A stretch of DNA of 64,000 bases from Acanthosepion esculentum (GCA_964036315.1 OZ038517.1:20879074-20943073); one strand, 5' to 3'. Shown: positions 8,535 to 19,865, counted from the first letter of the stretch. Numbers and translations are program-made. Notes: generated by a model not told the origin, from the letters alone.

Positions 8535-10165
8535 CTAGACTGATCAGAGGCTTTGCTGTTGGATGTAGTTTATTGTCTTACCCAGGACGTATATTAATTG
8601 GAAAAATAAAAATTCGATATTGACTAGAAAAATAAAAGTAAGATTTGGTATTTATTAAAAAAAATAGAAATTGGTATTGATTAGATATCTATCTATCTCA
8701 GCTTGTTTATATCTATCTATCTCTTTATCTCAGCTTGTTCATATCTATCTATCTTTTTATCTCAGCTTGTTCATATCTATCTATCTATCTCAGCTTGTTC
8801 ATATCTATCTATCTATCTCAGCTTGTTCATATCTATCTATCTATCTCAGCTTGTTCATATCTATCTATCTATCTCAGCTTGTTCATATCTATCTATCTAT
8901 CTCAGCTTGTTCATATCTATCTATCTTTTTATCTCAGCTTGTTCATATCTATCTATCTATCTATCTTTTTATCTCAGCTTGTTCATATCTATCTATCTAT
9001 CTATCTTTTTATCTCAGCTTGTTCATATCTATCTATCTATCTTTTTATCTCAGCTTGTTCATATCTATCTATCTATCTTTTTATCTCAGCTTGTTCATAT
9101 CTATCTATCTATCTTTTTATCTCAGCTTGTTCATATCTATCTATCTATCTTTTTATCTCAGCTTGTTCATATCTATCTATCTATCTTTTTATCTCAGCTT
9201 GTTCATATCTATCTATCTATCTTTTTATCTCAGCTTGTTCATATCTATCTATCTATCTTTTTATCTCAGCTTGTTCATATCTATCTATCTATCTTTTTAT
9301 CTCAGCTTGTTCATATCTATCTATCTATCTTTTTATCTCAGCTTGTTCATATCTATCTATCTATCTTTTTATCTCAGCTTGTTCATATCTATCTATCTAT
9401 CTTTTTATCTCAGCTTGTTCATATCTATCTATCTATCTTTTTATCTCAGCTTGTTCATATCTATCTATCTATCTTTTTATCTCAGCTTGTTCATATCTAT
9501 CTATCTATCTTTTTATCTCAGCTTGTTCATATCTATCTATCTATCTTTTTATCTCAGCTTGTTCATATCTATCTATCTATCTTTTTATCTCAGCTTGTTC
9601 ATATCTATCTATCTATCTTTTTATCTCAGCTTGTTCATATCTATCTATCTATCTTTTTATCTCAGCTTGTTCATATCTATCTATCTATCTTTTTATCTCA
9701 GCTTGTTCATATCTATCTATCTATCTTTTTATCTCAGCTTGTTCATATCTATCTATCTATCTTTTTATCTCAGCTTGTTCATATCTATCTATCTATCTTT
9801 TTATCTCAGCTTGTTCATATCTATCTATCTATCTTTTTATCTCAGCTTGTTCATATCTATCTATCTATCTTTTTATCTCAGCTTGTTCATATCTATCTAT
9901 CTATCTTTTTATCTCAGCTTGTTCATATCTATCTATCTATCTTTTTATCTCAGCTTGTTCATATCTATCTATCTATCTTTTTATCTCAGCTTGTTCATAT
10001 CTATCTATCTATCTTTTTATCTCAGCTTGTTCATATCTATCTATCTATCTTTTTATCTCAGCTTGTTCATATCTATCTATCTATCTTTTTATCTCAGCTT
10101 GTTCATATCTATCTATCTTTTTATCTCAGCTTGTTCATATCTCCCCCTCTCTCTCTCTCTCTCTC
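8535..10165 (+). repeat. VNTR-bearing composite repeat inserted in a LINE
   Basis: It begins inside the core of the composite repeat (GATCAGAGGCTTTGCTGTTG, TTACCCAGGACGTATATTAA), continues with a 110-bp tail that is almost identical to 18740-18845, then a large ATCT-based array, and ends in a (CT)n run at 10145-10167. It separates two halves of one LINE copy. Confidence 0.75.
8690..10145 (+). repeat. 36-bp minisatellite of ATCT blocks
   Basis: The main unit is 36 bp: four ATCT, TTTT, ATCT and the 12-mer CAGCTTGTTCAT. About 30 nearly identical copies run from about 9030 to 10110. At the left end (8690-9030) the units are 28, 32 and 40 bp, differing by whole ATCT or ATCTTTTT steps. Because 36 is divisible by 3 and no plus-strand frame contains a stop, all three forward frames stay open for 480-520 codons; these are artefacts of the repeat. 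Confidence 0.97.
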
Positions 10166-10290
10166 TCATAGTGAAGAGCTTATCCAAATAATTACAATGA
10201 AAGTATTTATAGAAAAGGCAGAGGGAGGTAACTTTATGGTAGTGGGAAAATGAATGAAGCCAAGACGTCAGATCAGGACTAAATTAAGTA
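10166..10290 (-). mobile_element. LINE-1c fragment, second half of the split copy
   Basis: It continues the LINE interrupted at 8534; compare CATAGTGAAGAGCTCATCTG at 3508 in the uninterrupted copy. Confidence 0.7.
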
Positions 10291-10499
10291 TCACACTTGC
10301 AATCTAACATCGGATTGTTAAAAAAACAATCTACCTTTTGTGTCCCTATCAATTAGGAATGCTATCGAGGGATACATATGATGCATTCTTGGAGAGCTTG
10401 TATTTGAGGCCTTTCTCACAATACCCTGAAAATTCAGGTGAAAATAATGCAATCTCAAAACAATCAGGTACATTTACCAATAAGCTAAATAAAAAAGGG

Positions 10500-10735
10500 A
10501 TGCACAGTGGAGTAATGGACAGTGGCTCGGATTGAGGAATCAGAAAGCCAAGTCCGAATTCCAATCAAATCCATTACATTCACTTATGTGCTAATGCCCT
10601 TGGGAAAGGTATGAATCCTCTTCTCCCTCCAGCTGTGGGTAAATAGCAGGACAGACCGAGTTCGATAGCCTTGGATGGCAACTGGTCTACCATAGAAAGA
10701 AATGGCAACCTACTGCAGGAAAAAAAAAATCTGCC
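10500..10735 (+). mobile_element. tRNA-derived SINE, family S2
   Basis: The tRNA-like head (GTGGAGTAATGGACAGTGGC as A box region, AAGTCCGAATTCCAATC as B box region) is followed by a body with CATTACATTCACTTATG, CCCTTGGGAAAGGTATGAAT and CTTCTCCCTCCAGCTGTGGG, ending in a poly-A tail at 10720-10730. The same body occurs behind a 5S-like head at 40960-41185, so two head types share one body. Confidence 0.7.
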
Positions 10736-10739
10736 TCGT

Positions 10740-10767
10740 CAGTCATGTATTGAAAGATACATGACTG
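10740..10767. repeat. Short perfect hairpin
   Basis: An 11-bp perfect stem (CAGTCATGTAT / ATACATGACTG) with a 6-nt loop, immediately after the SINE tail. Function unknown. Confidence 0.6.
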
Positions 10768-11224
10768 CCTAAGCATGTATCACGCATGGCACATAACTGA
10801 CAAACTGAAATTATGAAGTGTAACAAATAATATTCGTACCAAGACAAACTACTACCTAACATGCCTAATGAACTAGCAATGACGTTTTTATCTGCAAAGA
10901 GTGCAACAAAAGCTTGTTCATTTCAAACGATACTGAGCCTGAGTTAGTAATGAGAAGCAAGGTCCCCGAGATTCCAAATCTTGGGCAGCACATTCCTTAT
11001 TAAAGAGGGTGGGTACTGACATGGACATAATTGTTCAGTCATGGAGCAATTTTTGTCCTCGGCCTCTATACATACATATTGGCACATTAAGCTGACCTCA
11101 TGTTATATTAGACTGCTGTGGGGGCTAAAGGTCATATTTTACACTGGACCATATATAATCCAAACAAGGTGTACAACATACAAAAAAAAGAATTGTCATC
11201 ATCAACAAACTTAAACCCACAATT
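10768..11224. other. No gene seen
   Basis: Unassigned non-repetitive sequence. Confidence 0.4.
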
Positions 11225-12175
11225 ATTTTCTCAGATCAAAGATTAAAAATGGCTTCAAGTGAATGAACCCTGTAGGTCTTAAAGAAGGCAATCCTACATC
11301 AGATCTCATAGACTAGTGGTACCGAATCACAAAGAACGTTACCAAATAACAGAAACCCCATCACTTGAAGACTTGCAACAGTGGCAATAACTAATGGATG
11401 CACATGTAACAAGGGAAAATAATGATATACCATATATATTCATGTAACATGTGATTTTGCATATCGTGCAAATCACAAATTTTCACCTATAAAAATGATT
11501 TTATCATGTGAGTTCCTGTCTTGAGAGACCAAACTGCAATAGACTAACCTCTTTCCCTCTATCTCTTTCTCCCATCTTCTAGTTAAATACATTAAAAAAG
11601 TAAAAGAGAATGATAAAAGTATCGTTAGTAACACTATACACATTGAGTAAATGCATACAGCCAAAAACAACTGAACGAGAAACAGCTAAACATCTTACAA
11701 ATGTAAACAATGGAAAAGATACATATCCACTATGTTTGTATTTTATAATACGAAACTAATATGCAAATATTACATACATTATTATTGGATAAAACATCAG
11801 TTTTATCAAAATCATGTTTATTTTAAATACAGCAAATGGAATTATAATTTGGTCAATGGTATAGCAAGGGCCAGCTGTACATATGCTAATTTTATATCTC
11901 ATGTATAATGTAACCCCCTTAAAATTAGCTTCAAAATTAGATCTTCAAAAGTCGCATGATATGCAATTATATACGATAATAAAAATGTTGGCTTTCCACA
12001 CTACTTTAAACAAAAGGCTAGAAAGGAAACACCAAAAGAAACACTAGAAAGAGCGGTAACAGTCAGTAGACTTTAGATACCTATTTTACAAGAAAGATTT
12101 AAGGAGTTTCAACCAACAACTGTTTGGCCGATGGATGTTGAATGTTTTCTTAAGGAAACAGTGCATCTCATCATT
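11225..12175 (+). repeat. U1 coding-like repeat, copy 2 (interrupted)
   Basis: 11225-11410 matches the GATCAAAGATTAAAAATGG ... ACTTGAAGACTTGCAACAGT part of the U1 family, and 11985-12175 matches its following part (CCACACTACTTTAAACAAA, ACACTAGAAAGAGCGGTAAC). About 560 bp of unassigned AT-rich DNA separates them, which may be a later insertion. Confidence 0.5.
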
Positions 12176-12177
12176 AC

Positions 12178-12264
12178 CAGAGAGAAACCATAAAAACAAG
12201 TAACACCAGAGAGAAACCATAAAAACAAGTAACACCAGAGAGAAACCATAAAAACAAGTAACAC
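12178..12264. repeat. Three tandem 29-bp units
   Basis: CAGAGAGAAACCATAAAAAC plus nine bases, three identical copies. It begins where the U1 copy loses similarity, so it may have arisen from its edge. Confidence 0.9.
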
Positions 12265-14340
12265 CCGCAAACTGAATAGTTAAGCAACAAACAAAAAGGC
12301 ACTAAGTAAAGAGAACCCAAACATAACAAGCTGATAGAGGCAGACATTATTGTGGGGTGGACAGGTCTTACTAACATTCTTCTTTTTTTCAGTTATCATC
12401 CCTGCCCCCATCATTTCATAATATTGATAGAATTTTTAATTTTTGTATGCACCATTGTACATATTTTTTTAAATGGAGTGTGTTTTTTTTTTTGTTTTTC
12501 TTTTTTAGTAGGTGCCCTGTGTGTGTGAGGTATTTTGGTGTATGTCGGAGTGAATGGTGACGGATAGATTCTTATGGTGAATGAGTAAATTGTAAATGAA
12601 TGAATGGATCATGAATCTGATTAGCTAGGTCTAGTGTCGACTAGCCTTCATCCACTCTCCACTTTTTTTTTCGGCTTTGTGCCATAATTACTGTATTTTT
12701 AATCAGTTAAAAATCTTAGACAGTAAATTGTCCCAATCATTACAAGACATGTACAATATTATTAACAACCAACAAGCAATTTTGTTTGATACATCTCAAT
12801 CTTATTCTTAACTAACATCAATCGAGAAGTAAGTATTTTTGTGGGACCATTCGATGTAGCCAAAAAGCACACTAACAAATTAGAGAGTAGTACAAACACT
12901 GAAATCAACTTTAATACAATTGGTGAAAAAAAAACAAAAAAAACTCAGAGAAGCAAATCCTAGATTCAAATTTAAGAGGAAAAAAAATAGTAAATTTTTA
13001 AATGAGCTAATTAAATAAAAAAAAAGGTCAAAATATACTTACGCCAATGGAAGGACAGACAGAATCGAAGTTACTTAAACATTGTTAGATTTACACAAAA
13101 TAAAGTGAACGCCACTCAGAATAGTAGACTTGCAAAAATAATACAAATTTCTCTGATAAAACAACAAATTCAAAGATAATGAAGTACAATCAAACCTAAT
13201 GATTTACTATCTTTTTAAAAGGAAAAAAGACGACAGCTGACTGGTTTCTCAAGGAACTTTAAAGATGAATATCTTTAGGGACACTTTTAAATTACAATAC
13301 ATCAAGTCAAGTGCTTTTTATTTTTACTGCTAATCACAATAAATCATTTATCATTCCATCTATCATTTGACGACATTCAGGTTCATAATTCAGATTTCAC
13401 TTCAATTAACAGAATAATTTCCTTTGAAAGAAAGAGAAAGAAAGAAAGAAAGGTACATATAAAAAAACAAAAACTAATGAATTAATTCTTTTCTGTGCTC
13501 AAAACGTCTAATCTTTCTCCAGAAATGTATCCCTGGAACTGACGGGTCTCAACAAATCCACATTCAACAATAACAAGATAAGGATAAAAAATAAAAAAAA
13601 GGCCAAAAGATTATTCCATGACTTTTAGTTTAAAATAAATATTTCTTGTAAATTCAAAGTTACAATATTTTTGTACTCGGACTCACATCCGTGTTAGTGA
13701 CCAAAAGGAAGCATAACTAATAAATTTTTACAAAAAAAAAAAAAAAAAAAAAATCCATTTCCACAAGAACCGACATGTGTAGTCTTGTGCCAGACTAGAC
13801 TTTTTTTTTTTTTTTTAAATTTATCAATCGATGTCGCTTTTCTTTATGGATCCACATATTTTCTATTTGTGCAATTGTAGACGTACATTATTTCCCAAAA
13901 TAAAAAAATATATAAATAGCTAGAAACAATCAAATTACGTTTTGTCGAAGACTATTTTTGAGCCGAAATAAATATTCATTACAGACAGTAAGCAAAGCAC
14001 ACTATGTCCATACATACGCAAATTAAGTTATTTACTTATTTTTTTGTCTGATTCGAAATCTAATAAAACGTACTAGTAAGATAAGATGCGTATGTAAATA
14101 ATCATTCATTAGTACTACACAGTAGAGACACGTTAGGGGTGAGAGGTGTTATGAAAGCTAAAATTTAAATTTAAGAGAAGACACACGTGAACACAACACG
14201 CGCACATATACGTTCTCCCTCTTATCTTTACTTTGTATATAGAAACCGACGTCAACATTTATCCCCCTCGTCTGCCTATATAATTCCATCAATAAGAACA
14301 TTACTTTTTTTTAGTTTTTTTTTACCTTACCGGGCAAGCT
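12265..14340. other. No gene seen; AT-rich, probably intronic
   Basis: Long AT-rich tract with homopolymers and a GAAA microsatellite at 13430-13452. If the minus-strand exon at 17321-17382 is real, this lies inside its first intron or beyond. Confidence 0.4.
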
Positions 14341-14349
14341 TTAATTATT

Positions 14350-14700
14350 AATTATCAGCTCAAGCCTCGGGAGGAGCATCCCATCCCAAGTAGTACCTCT
14401 CCATCGGGGAGGTGGTTGAGGTAATTACCTGGCACCTGAAGTTTATCCCCCCCCACCCCCAAAAAAGAAAGAGGAAGTGCCGAGAGGGGGACTTGAGAAA
14501 TTTTTGTACGGCTTTTCCGAAATCCCACATTAAAGTCCGACCTTGTGTCACATTCTGTTGCGACGTGGACGCGCGGATAAATAAATTAAATAAAAATAAA
14601 ATTATAAAATAATAATAGTTACGTTTTTTTTTTTTTTATCGAGTCTGATGAAGTCCTTTTGAAGAGGAGGATGACGAAACGCGTTTTAGATTTTTTTTTT
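14350..14700. other. GC-richer segment with a retroelement-tail-like end
   Basis: 14350-14580 is unusually GC-rich for the area. Near 14641-14690 the motif TCTGATGAAGTCCTTTTGAAG followed by GACGAAACGCGTTTT resembles the 3' tails of several animal retroelements (the CTGATGAAG...CGAAACG pattern also seen in SINE family S1). No frame is supportable. Confidence 0.35.
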
Positions 14701-14834
14701 TTTTTGGTCATTAATATTTTTATTATTTTTGGTCATTCAATTACACAACACACACACATTCAATAAGCCGATTTTCCCCGCATCCCCGAATATACAGAGT
14801 AATGTGGAGTGGGGGTCATAATTTCCAAAATTTT

Positions 14835-14945
14835 AGTAAGCGTACCTCTGCCATCGCCGTTTATTCGAGAGACAAAAGTACAGAAGGGAGAAAATTACTC
14901 TTCTGTTTCTCGAATAAACGATAGGGGGTTACGCTTATTCGCTTA
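14835..14945. repeat. Extended imperfect hairpin, possible MITE
   Basis: Nested pairing: CGTTTATTCGAGA / TCTCGAATAAACG (13 bp perfect), inner ACAGAAG / CTTCTGT, and outer TAAGCGTA / TTACGCTTA. It has no visible relation to the other foldback families here. Confidence 0.6.
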
Positions 14946-14989
14946 TCAAAATATTGAAAATTTAGAGCTGCCTCACCTCCACTGCACTT

Positions 14990-15170
14990 TATTAAAAAAA
15001 AAAAAAAAAAAAAAAACAGCAACACCTTCCGTTTATTCAAAAAGGTAAGATAACTTGATAGTATTGGTATGTATTTGTATACAAAATAAAAAATTATTAA
15101 ACAATCCTGTAGTTAGTACTAATGCATAACAATCAGGCCATGGAAAGCTACACACATATGGCACCTTGCC
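14990..15170. other. No gene seen; poly-A tract
   Basis: Contains a poly-A run at about 14994-15016. Confidence 0.4.
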
Positions 15171-15179
15171 ATGGAATAA

Positions 15180-15250
15180 ATGGTTAGCAAGCTGGTCTAG
15201 GCAGATCATTTAAGTAACGAGTTCGATCCTAACTAGTTGCGCAATAAATG
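15180..15250 (+). mobile_element. Possible tRNA-like SINE head
   Basis: ATGGTTAGCAAGCTGGTCTA resembles a tRNA A box region and GAGTTCGATCCTAACT, 35 nt later, a B box. No acceptor-stem pairing is convincing, so this is probably a SINE head or decayed tRNA. Confidence 0.4.
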
Positions 15251-15737
15251 GTTTTCTTACTACTTAGACCGTAGCTAAGTTTAAGAAATTTGCCTTATAC
15301 ACAATTCTGAAAAGTTGTTTTTTTTTTTATTATTATTAAATTCAAATAGTGAGACATTTTATTTTTATTTTTAATTAATTAAACAAAAAAGAAAATAAAT
15401 TCTATCGAAAAATAAATATGCAAACATTTCGTTATTCAAATTCAATGAAGAGATTTTTTTTGCATACAAGAAAAAATGTATTATTTTTTTTAAAAAAAAT
15501 TAAGTGAAATAACATCTGATTTAGCTTCGGTCTTTTTAAAAATTTAAATTAGAATAATTATTTATTTTTTTTAAATATTCAAAGTCAAAATTAAAAAGCA
15601 GTAGTGATACATAAAAAAAATACAGTAAAGTTGTTTTTAAAATATTTCTATGATTTCCTAATTTATAAATTAAAAAAAAAAAACATCTTGCTTCTTACAA
15701 ATTATTACAAGTATGGGACAGTTTTATTGGAAAAAAA
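15251..15737. other. No gene seen, very AT-rich
   Basis: Homopolymer-rich, probably intronic if the exon downstream is real. Confidence 0.4.
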
Positions 15738-15782
15738 GGGGGATCAATTTACAACAAGTTTTATTAAGTAAACTGATCCCTC
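15738..15782. repeat. 45-bp palindromic element P45, copy 1
   Basis: GGGGGATCAATTTAC ... GTAAACTGATCCCTC with a loop of about 15 nt. One of four copies of near-constant length in this window (16951-16995, 17059-17103, 39943-39987). Confidence 0.7.
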
Positions 15783-16950
15783 ATTATATACTTATTTTTC
15801 ACTAAAGTGGGATATGTAAGCAAGAAAAAAAAGGTAAATTAAAAACAATTTTATTTTACAACTTCTTTAAAAAAAAAAATAATAAAATTTGCTGATATAA
15901 TGATTTTCGCCATTTATTCTCATTTAATTAGTAAGACTTAGAAAATTACACACTCAAGGTTTGTTTTTTTTGTTATATAAACAAATAAATCTCTAGATGG
16001 GTCAATTCAATTAGAATTCCTTAATTATTAAAAATAAAATAACCCCTTCCAGCTCAAAGTAGAAATAAATCATTTGAAAAATAAGTGGGGGATACAAGAA
16101 ATAATTTAAAATAGAACAATTTTTATTTACAAAGTATACTTTTTTAATTTTTACATAGATCAATTAATTTGTAATAGAAAAAAAATTTAGGTTTATTTTT
16201 TGTACCTTTCCCACCAAAAAAGTCTGATTTGTCACAAAACATAAAAATACTAGAAATGATAATAATGAATTAGCATTAAAAAAATAGATTTAAAAAAATA
16301 AAAATCCCGCATTTTTAGTAAACAATAACCAATTTCGAGATTAGTAGCACTAAAAATTAATTTTCTTTTTTTAATTCATTATAAAATTAAAAATAAACAT
16401 GTTTTAAATAAAATTAAAAAGAACAAATTTGTTAATTTTGTTTTGTTTATTTAATAAAATCAAAACAGAAATAAGACATTGTTAAAAATATCTTAATTTA
16501 ATTTTTTTTTTTAGCAAAAAGAAAATTAAATAAAATAAAAATCGTTATTTTCCGTACGTTACGCTTTTTTTCACCAATTATTAATGCAACATAAAGTGAT
16601 AATTTTTTTAAAGTCAATAATTTTTAAATATTTAAAAAAATTAAAAATGTAAACAATAAAAAAAAAAGGAAAGTAAAAAGAAAAAAATGGGAGAAATATA
16701 TTTTTAAATACGGACGACAAACGAAGAGAAATTTTAAAAAAAAATGTTATTTTTAAAAAAGAGCAAATGTATTTTTTACATTAAAATATATAATTAAGAA
16801 AATTGATGTAAACACGAAAATAAACAGCAACAAGCTTTTGAAAAATATTGCTCGTGTTTTTCCATCGTCTGCTGAAAAAAAAATAACTAACTAAAACATC
16901 ACAGAAAGAGCAAAAACAGAAAGAGAGTAGCAACTATAGGTAAAAAAGTA
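15783..16950. other. No gene seen, very AT-rich
   Basis: Contains a half P45-like motif (AAGTGGGGGATACAAG) at about 16083-16098 but otherwise nothing I can assign. Confidence 0.4.
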
Positions 16951-16995
16951 AGGGATCAATTTACTATAGCGAAACAATTGCAAACTGATCCCCCA
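16951..16995. repeat. P45 palindrome, copy 2
   Basis: AGGGATCAATTTAC ... GCAAACTGATCCCCCA, same layout as copy 1. Confidence 0.7.
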
Positions 16996-17058
16996 TTTTC
17001 AGTGCGGAGACGTGGTTATAGCAAATAGCAAAGCAAAAGCTAGCAGCGGTCCAAAACT

Positions 17059-17103
17059 GGGGGATCGATATATTATAATAAAGTGATTGAATATTGATCC
17101 CCC
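17059..17103. repeat. P45 palindrome, copy 3
   Basis: GGGGGATCGATAT ... ATATTGATCCCCC. The middle of the stem differs from copies 1 and 2, but both arms changed together, so pairing is kept. Confidence 0.7.
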
Positions 17104-17320
17104 ACTTTATACCAGCCCCATGATGCTGCGCTCGTTTCTTTAGAACTGCGAAAAACCACGGGGAGATGAAGAGAACAGAGAATCCATTGAAGAAAGAGAT
17201 TAAAAAAAATATCTGACATTCGATGCGAGAAGAAAATCGCTGAAAAACTGACCGTACGTGTTAGCAAAACCCTTGGGCTTCGATTCTAGTCAGAAAAAGA
17301 GAGAAGAGGTGGGTACATAC

Positions 17321-17382
17321 CGCTGAAGAGTTAAAGTTCGCTCAGATCCCAGGTAGAGAAACTCTCGAAGCTTCGACGCCAT
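17321..17382 (-). CDS. First coding exon of an unidentified protein-coding gene
   Basis: On the minus strand an ATG in a strong context (GGAAAATGGCG) opens a 62-nt coding segment, MASKLREFLYLGSERTLTLQ plus two bases, which stops at a good splice donor, CAGCG|GTATGT, at 17321/17320. Base composition changes sharply here: the exon and its upstream side (about 17383-17470, CT-rich 5' UTR) are GC-richer than the surrounding AT-rich DNA. The codons look ordinary, with no low complexity. The donor is phase 2. The rest of the gene would continue toward lower coordinates, through the region holding the P45 palindromes, and I find no second exon there. I do not recognise the protein, and the peptide is too short to assign a domain. 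Confidence 0.55.
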
Positions 17383-17940
17383 TTTCCAACATAAGGGAGG
17401 CAATAAAGAAGAAGAGGAGGAAAAAAATCAATTGAATGGCATCAGCGAAATTCGGGAAACGATTTACTGCGCCAACCAACATCGAATTTTATTAGGATTA
17501 ACTAGTTTGCATGGTTCTACGTGTGCGCGCGTGCGTGTTGATGTGTGTGCTGATATATCTGTGTATGTGTGAGCACAAACTGAGCCAGCAAAATTCCTAT
17601 GAAGATTGAACCTGCGATCAATGAATTGCGACCTTAACTTGAACTATTCTTCTCAATAGCTAGTGTTTTATGTATTTGTGTTCATCGGACTAAAAAAAAA
17701 ATTAGGCAGATATGTGCACAAATATGAGTTTAGCAAGTGTGGATACGAGGTGGATCAATAAATTTGTAGCCTAATATAGTTAACAGCTGAATTTTGATAT
17801 GAAATATTCACTGTATAATGTTTGATCTATGGGGTTTAAATTTAAATGCAATTAGCAGATATAAGATTGTTGAAAAATAAATATTTCTTAGATGAAATAA
17901 ATGTTATTTTTATAACTAAACAGACCTATTAAGCTACCTA
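17383..17940. promoter_or_regulatory. Presumed 5' UTR and promoter side of the 17321-17382 exon
   Basis: Directly upstream on the minus strand is a CT-rich leader (TTTCCTCCTCTTCTTC), then GC-richer sequence to about 17470. No TATA box is evident. A TG-rich run lies at 17518-17572. This is an inference from position only. Confidence 0.3.
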
Positions 17941-17944
17941 TATA

Positions 17945-18152
17945 TGATAAAATATAGTTTTAAAAGGGTATGCTATTTTTATGGGTAAAACTAAAAGAGA
18001 TCAATATCAGGGTTAGAGGGTATCTAAATATAAATATAAAAGTGGACATTGCGGTCAATACAGAGCAGAGACAGTCTGTTTCATGCTTCAGGCAATGGCC
18101 TGAAGATTATGTTGACCTCTGTCCACTTACATATATATATATATATATATAT
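17945..18152. mobile_element. Foldback element, family A, copy with full left arm
   Basis: It contains the long outer left arm (AATATAGTTTTAAAAGGGTA, ATTTTTATGGGTAAA, GATCAATATCAGGG) and then the inner arms AAAAGTGGACATTGCGGTCA / GTTGACCTCTGTCCACTT around TTCATGCTTCAGGCAATGGC. The right outer arm is missing and is replaced by TA repeats. Confidence 0.65.
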
Positions 18153-18159
18153 GAAAGAG

Positions 18160-18266
18160 AGGGTAAACCAAACATAAGCATATATCAATATATATATATA
18201 TATAAGGGTGTATATAATTGTAAGGGTGTGAAACCCAGGGTCATAAACTTACATCAATCCAACTAA

Positions 18267-18330
<64 letters not shown>
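18160..18330. repeat. TA microsatellites around a short unique stretch
   Basis: TA runs at 18190-18205 and 18267-18327. Confidence 0.9.
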
Positions 18331-18331
<1 letters not shown>

Positions 18332-18349
18332 TAAGTAACTATACAAAGA

Positions 18350-18465
18350 AAAAACCCTGAAACGAGTAAACAACTAACTAAAGAGCTCAATACAAACGTA
18401 GAGCAAACCTAGTCAAACCTAATGAGCCAGACAAACCTACCAAGGTTTCACTTAGGCAGATCTAT
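18350..18465. mobile_element. Foldback family B, half copy
   Basis: It matches the left flank and left arm of 2047-2190 (AGAGCAAACCTAGTCAAACC, GAGCCAGACAAACCTACCA, TTTCACTTAGGCAGATC) and stops where the loop would begin. Confidence 0.7.
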
Positions 18466-18469
18466 GAGT

Positions 18470-18912
18470 TATTTAATGCCGACAACATTTTTTATTTTTT
18501 TGCTGGTAATATTTTGTCAAAAATCTGTTTCTGGTAATATTTTTCCTTCAAAATTGTATTCCTGGTAATAATTTTTAAAAAAAAAGTATTGCTGGTAATA
18601 GTTAGCTATTTGCCCATAGCTGGGACCCTAACACCCCTGGTCAGAGTGGACCTGGGAACACCAACAATTAAGAGGTGGTTCCACACTCTTCAAAACCTCC
18701 TGATCAGAGGCCTTGCTGTTGGATGTAGTTTAATGTCTTACCCAGGACGTATATTAATTGGAAAAATAAAAATTCGATATTGACTAGAAAAATAAAAGGA
18801 AGATTTGGTATTTATTAGAAAAATAGAAATTGGTATTGATTAGATATCTATCTATCTCAGCTTGTTTATATCTATCTATCTATTTATCTATCTTTCTATC
18901 TCAGCTTGTTCA

Positions 18913-18943
<31 letters not shown>

Positions 18944-18979
18944 TTTATCTCAGCTTGTTCATATCTATCTATCTATCTA

Positions 18980-19019
<40 letters not shown>

Positions 19020-19221
19020 TGAACATAGAAGTCAACACTTAGAGGCGACAGTCTGTTTCATGCTAGATGCAATTGTCGTGGCCCAACGATTGCATCTAGC
19101 ATGAAACAGACTGTCGCCTCTAAGTGTTGACTTCTATGTTCACTTTTATATTTACATATGCTCTATCTCTGATATTGAGCACTTTATCCCATAAATATAG
19201 CACACTTTAAGACTATATTTC

Positions 19222-19295
<74 letters not shown>

Positions 19296-19506
19296 TTTAT
19301 TCATATCTATCTATCTATCTAAGCTTGTTCATATCTATCTATCTCAGCTTGTTTATATCTATCTATCTATTTATCTATCTTTCTATTTCAGCTTGTTCAT
19401 ATCTATCTTTTTTTTATCTCAGCTTGTTCATATCTATCTATCTATCTTTCTATCTAAAGTTGTTCATATCTATCTATCTATCTATCTATCTATCTAAAGT
19501 TGTTCA

Positions 19507-19539
<33 letters not shown>

Positions 19540-19565
19540 ATCTCAGATTGTTCATATCTAAGCAT
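18470..19565 (+). repeat. VNTR-bearing composite repeat, long plus-strand copy
   Basis: A head remnant (GAGTTATTTAATGCC) is followed by diverged VNTR units of about 30 bp (GCTGGTAATATTTT, 18495-18600), the core (CATAGCTGGGACCC, CACCAACAATTAAGAGGTGG, 18615-18750), the conserved tail and then ATCT-type units with CAGCTTGTTCATATC (18845-18983 and 19293-19560). A family A foldback element with TA tracts interrupts the ATCT array. Confidence 0.7.
18983..19293. mobile_element. Foldback element, family A, with TA tracts
   Basis: Inner arms of about 60 bp (19012-19072 and 19088-19150) are near-perfect inverted copies (AAAGTGAACATAGAAGTCAA, AGGCGACAGTCTGTTTCATG). The right outer arm continues to 19225 (TGCTCTATCTCTGATATTGA, CATAAATATAGCACAC). 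TA runs bound both sides. It sits inside an ATCT array. Confidence 0.85.
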
Positions 19566-19569
19566 ATTG

Positions 19570-19725
19570 TCTCCTGTATATGGGGGTAATGTTGATTGAG
19601 ACTACTCTGGTTGAACATTCCTAATAAATAGTGAGTTCAATTCTCAGACTTGTGCTACATACAAAATTCAACATTAAATAACCCAACAAGGGTTGACACA
19701 TTATAAAATCAATAAACGAACCTAA
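19570..19725 (-). repeat. Head of a composite repeat, minus strand
   Basis: Reverse complement of the head motif (ATTAAATAACCCAACAAGGG, GTTGACACATTATAAAATC). This places a second composite repeat tail-to-tail with the plus-strand copy before it. Confidence 0.6.
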
Positions 19726-19865
19726 ACTAAAATCAATCACAAGTGATTTTCATACTAAAATTCACTTGCAGTGCATTTTCATGGTAAGATTCACTTGCAA
19801 TGAATTTCCATAATAAAATCATTTGCAATGAATTGTCATAGTAAAATCTTTTTTTATTTATTTTT

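Noticed and set aside
8671..10253. Three overlapping plus-strand frames of 478-516 codons
   Set aside because: They are the same 36-bp repeat read in all three frames; no frame contains a stop because of the repeat sequence. No start context, domain or splice evidence.
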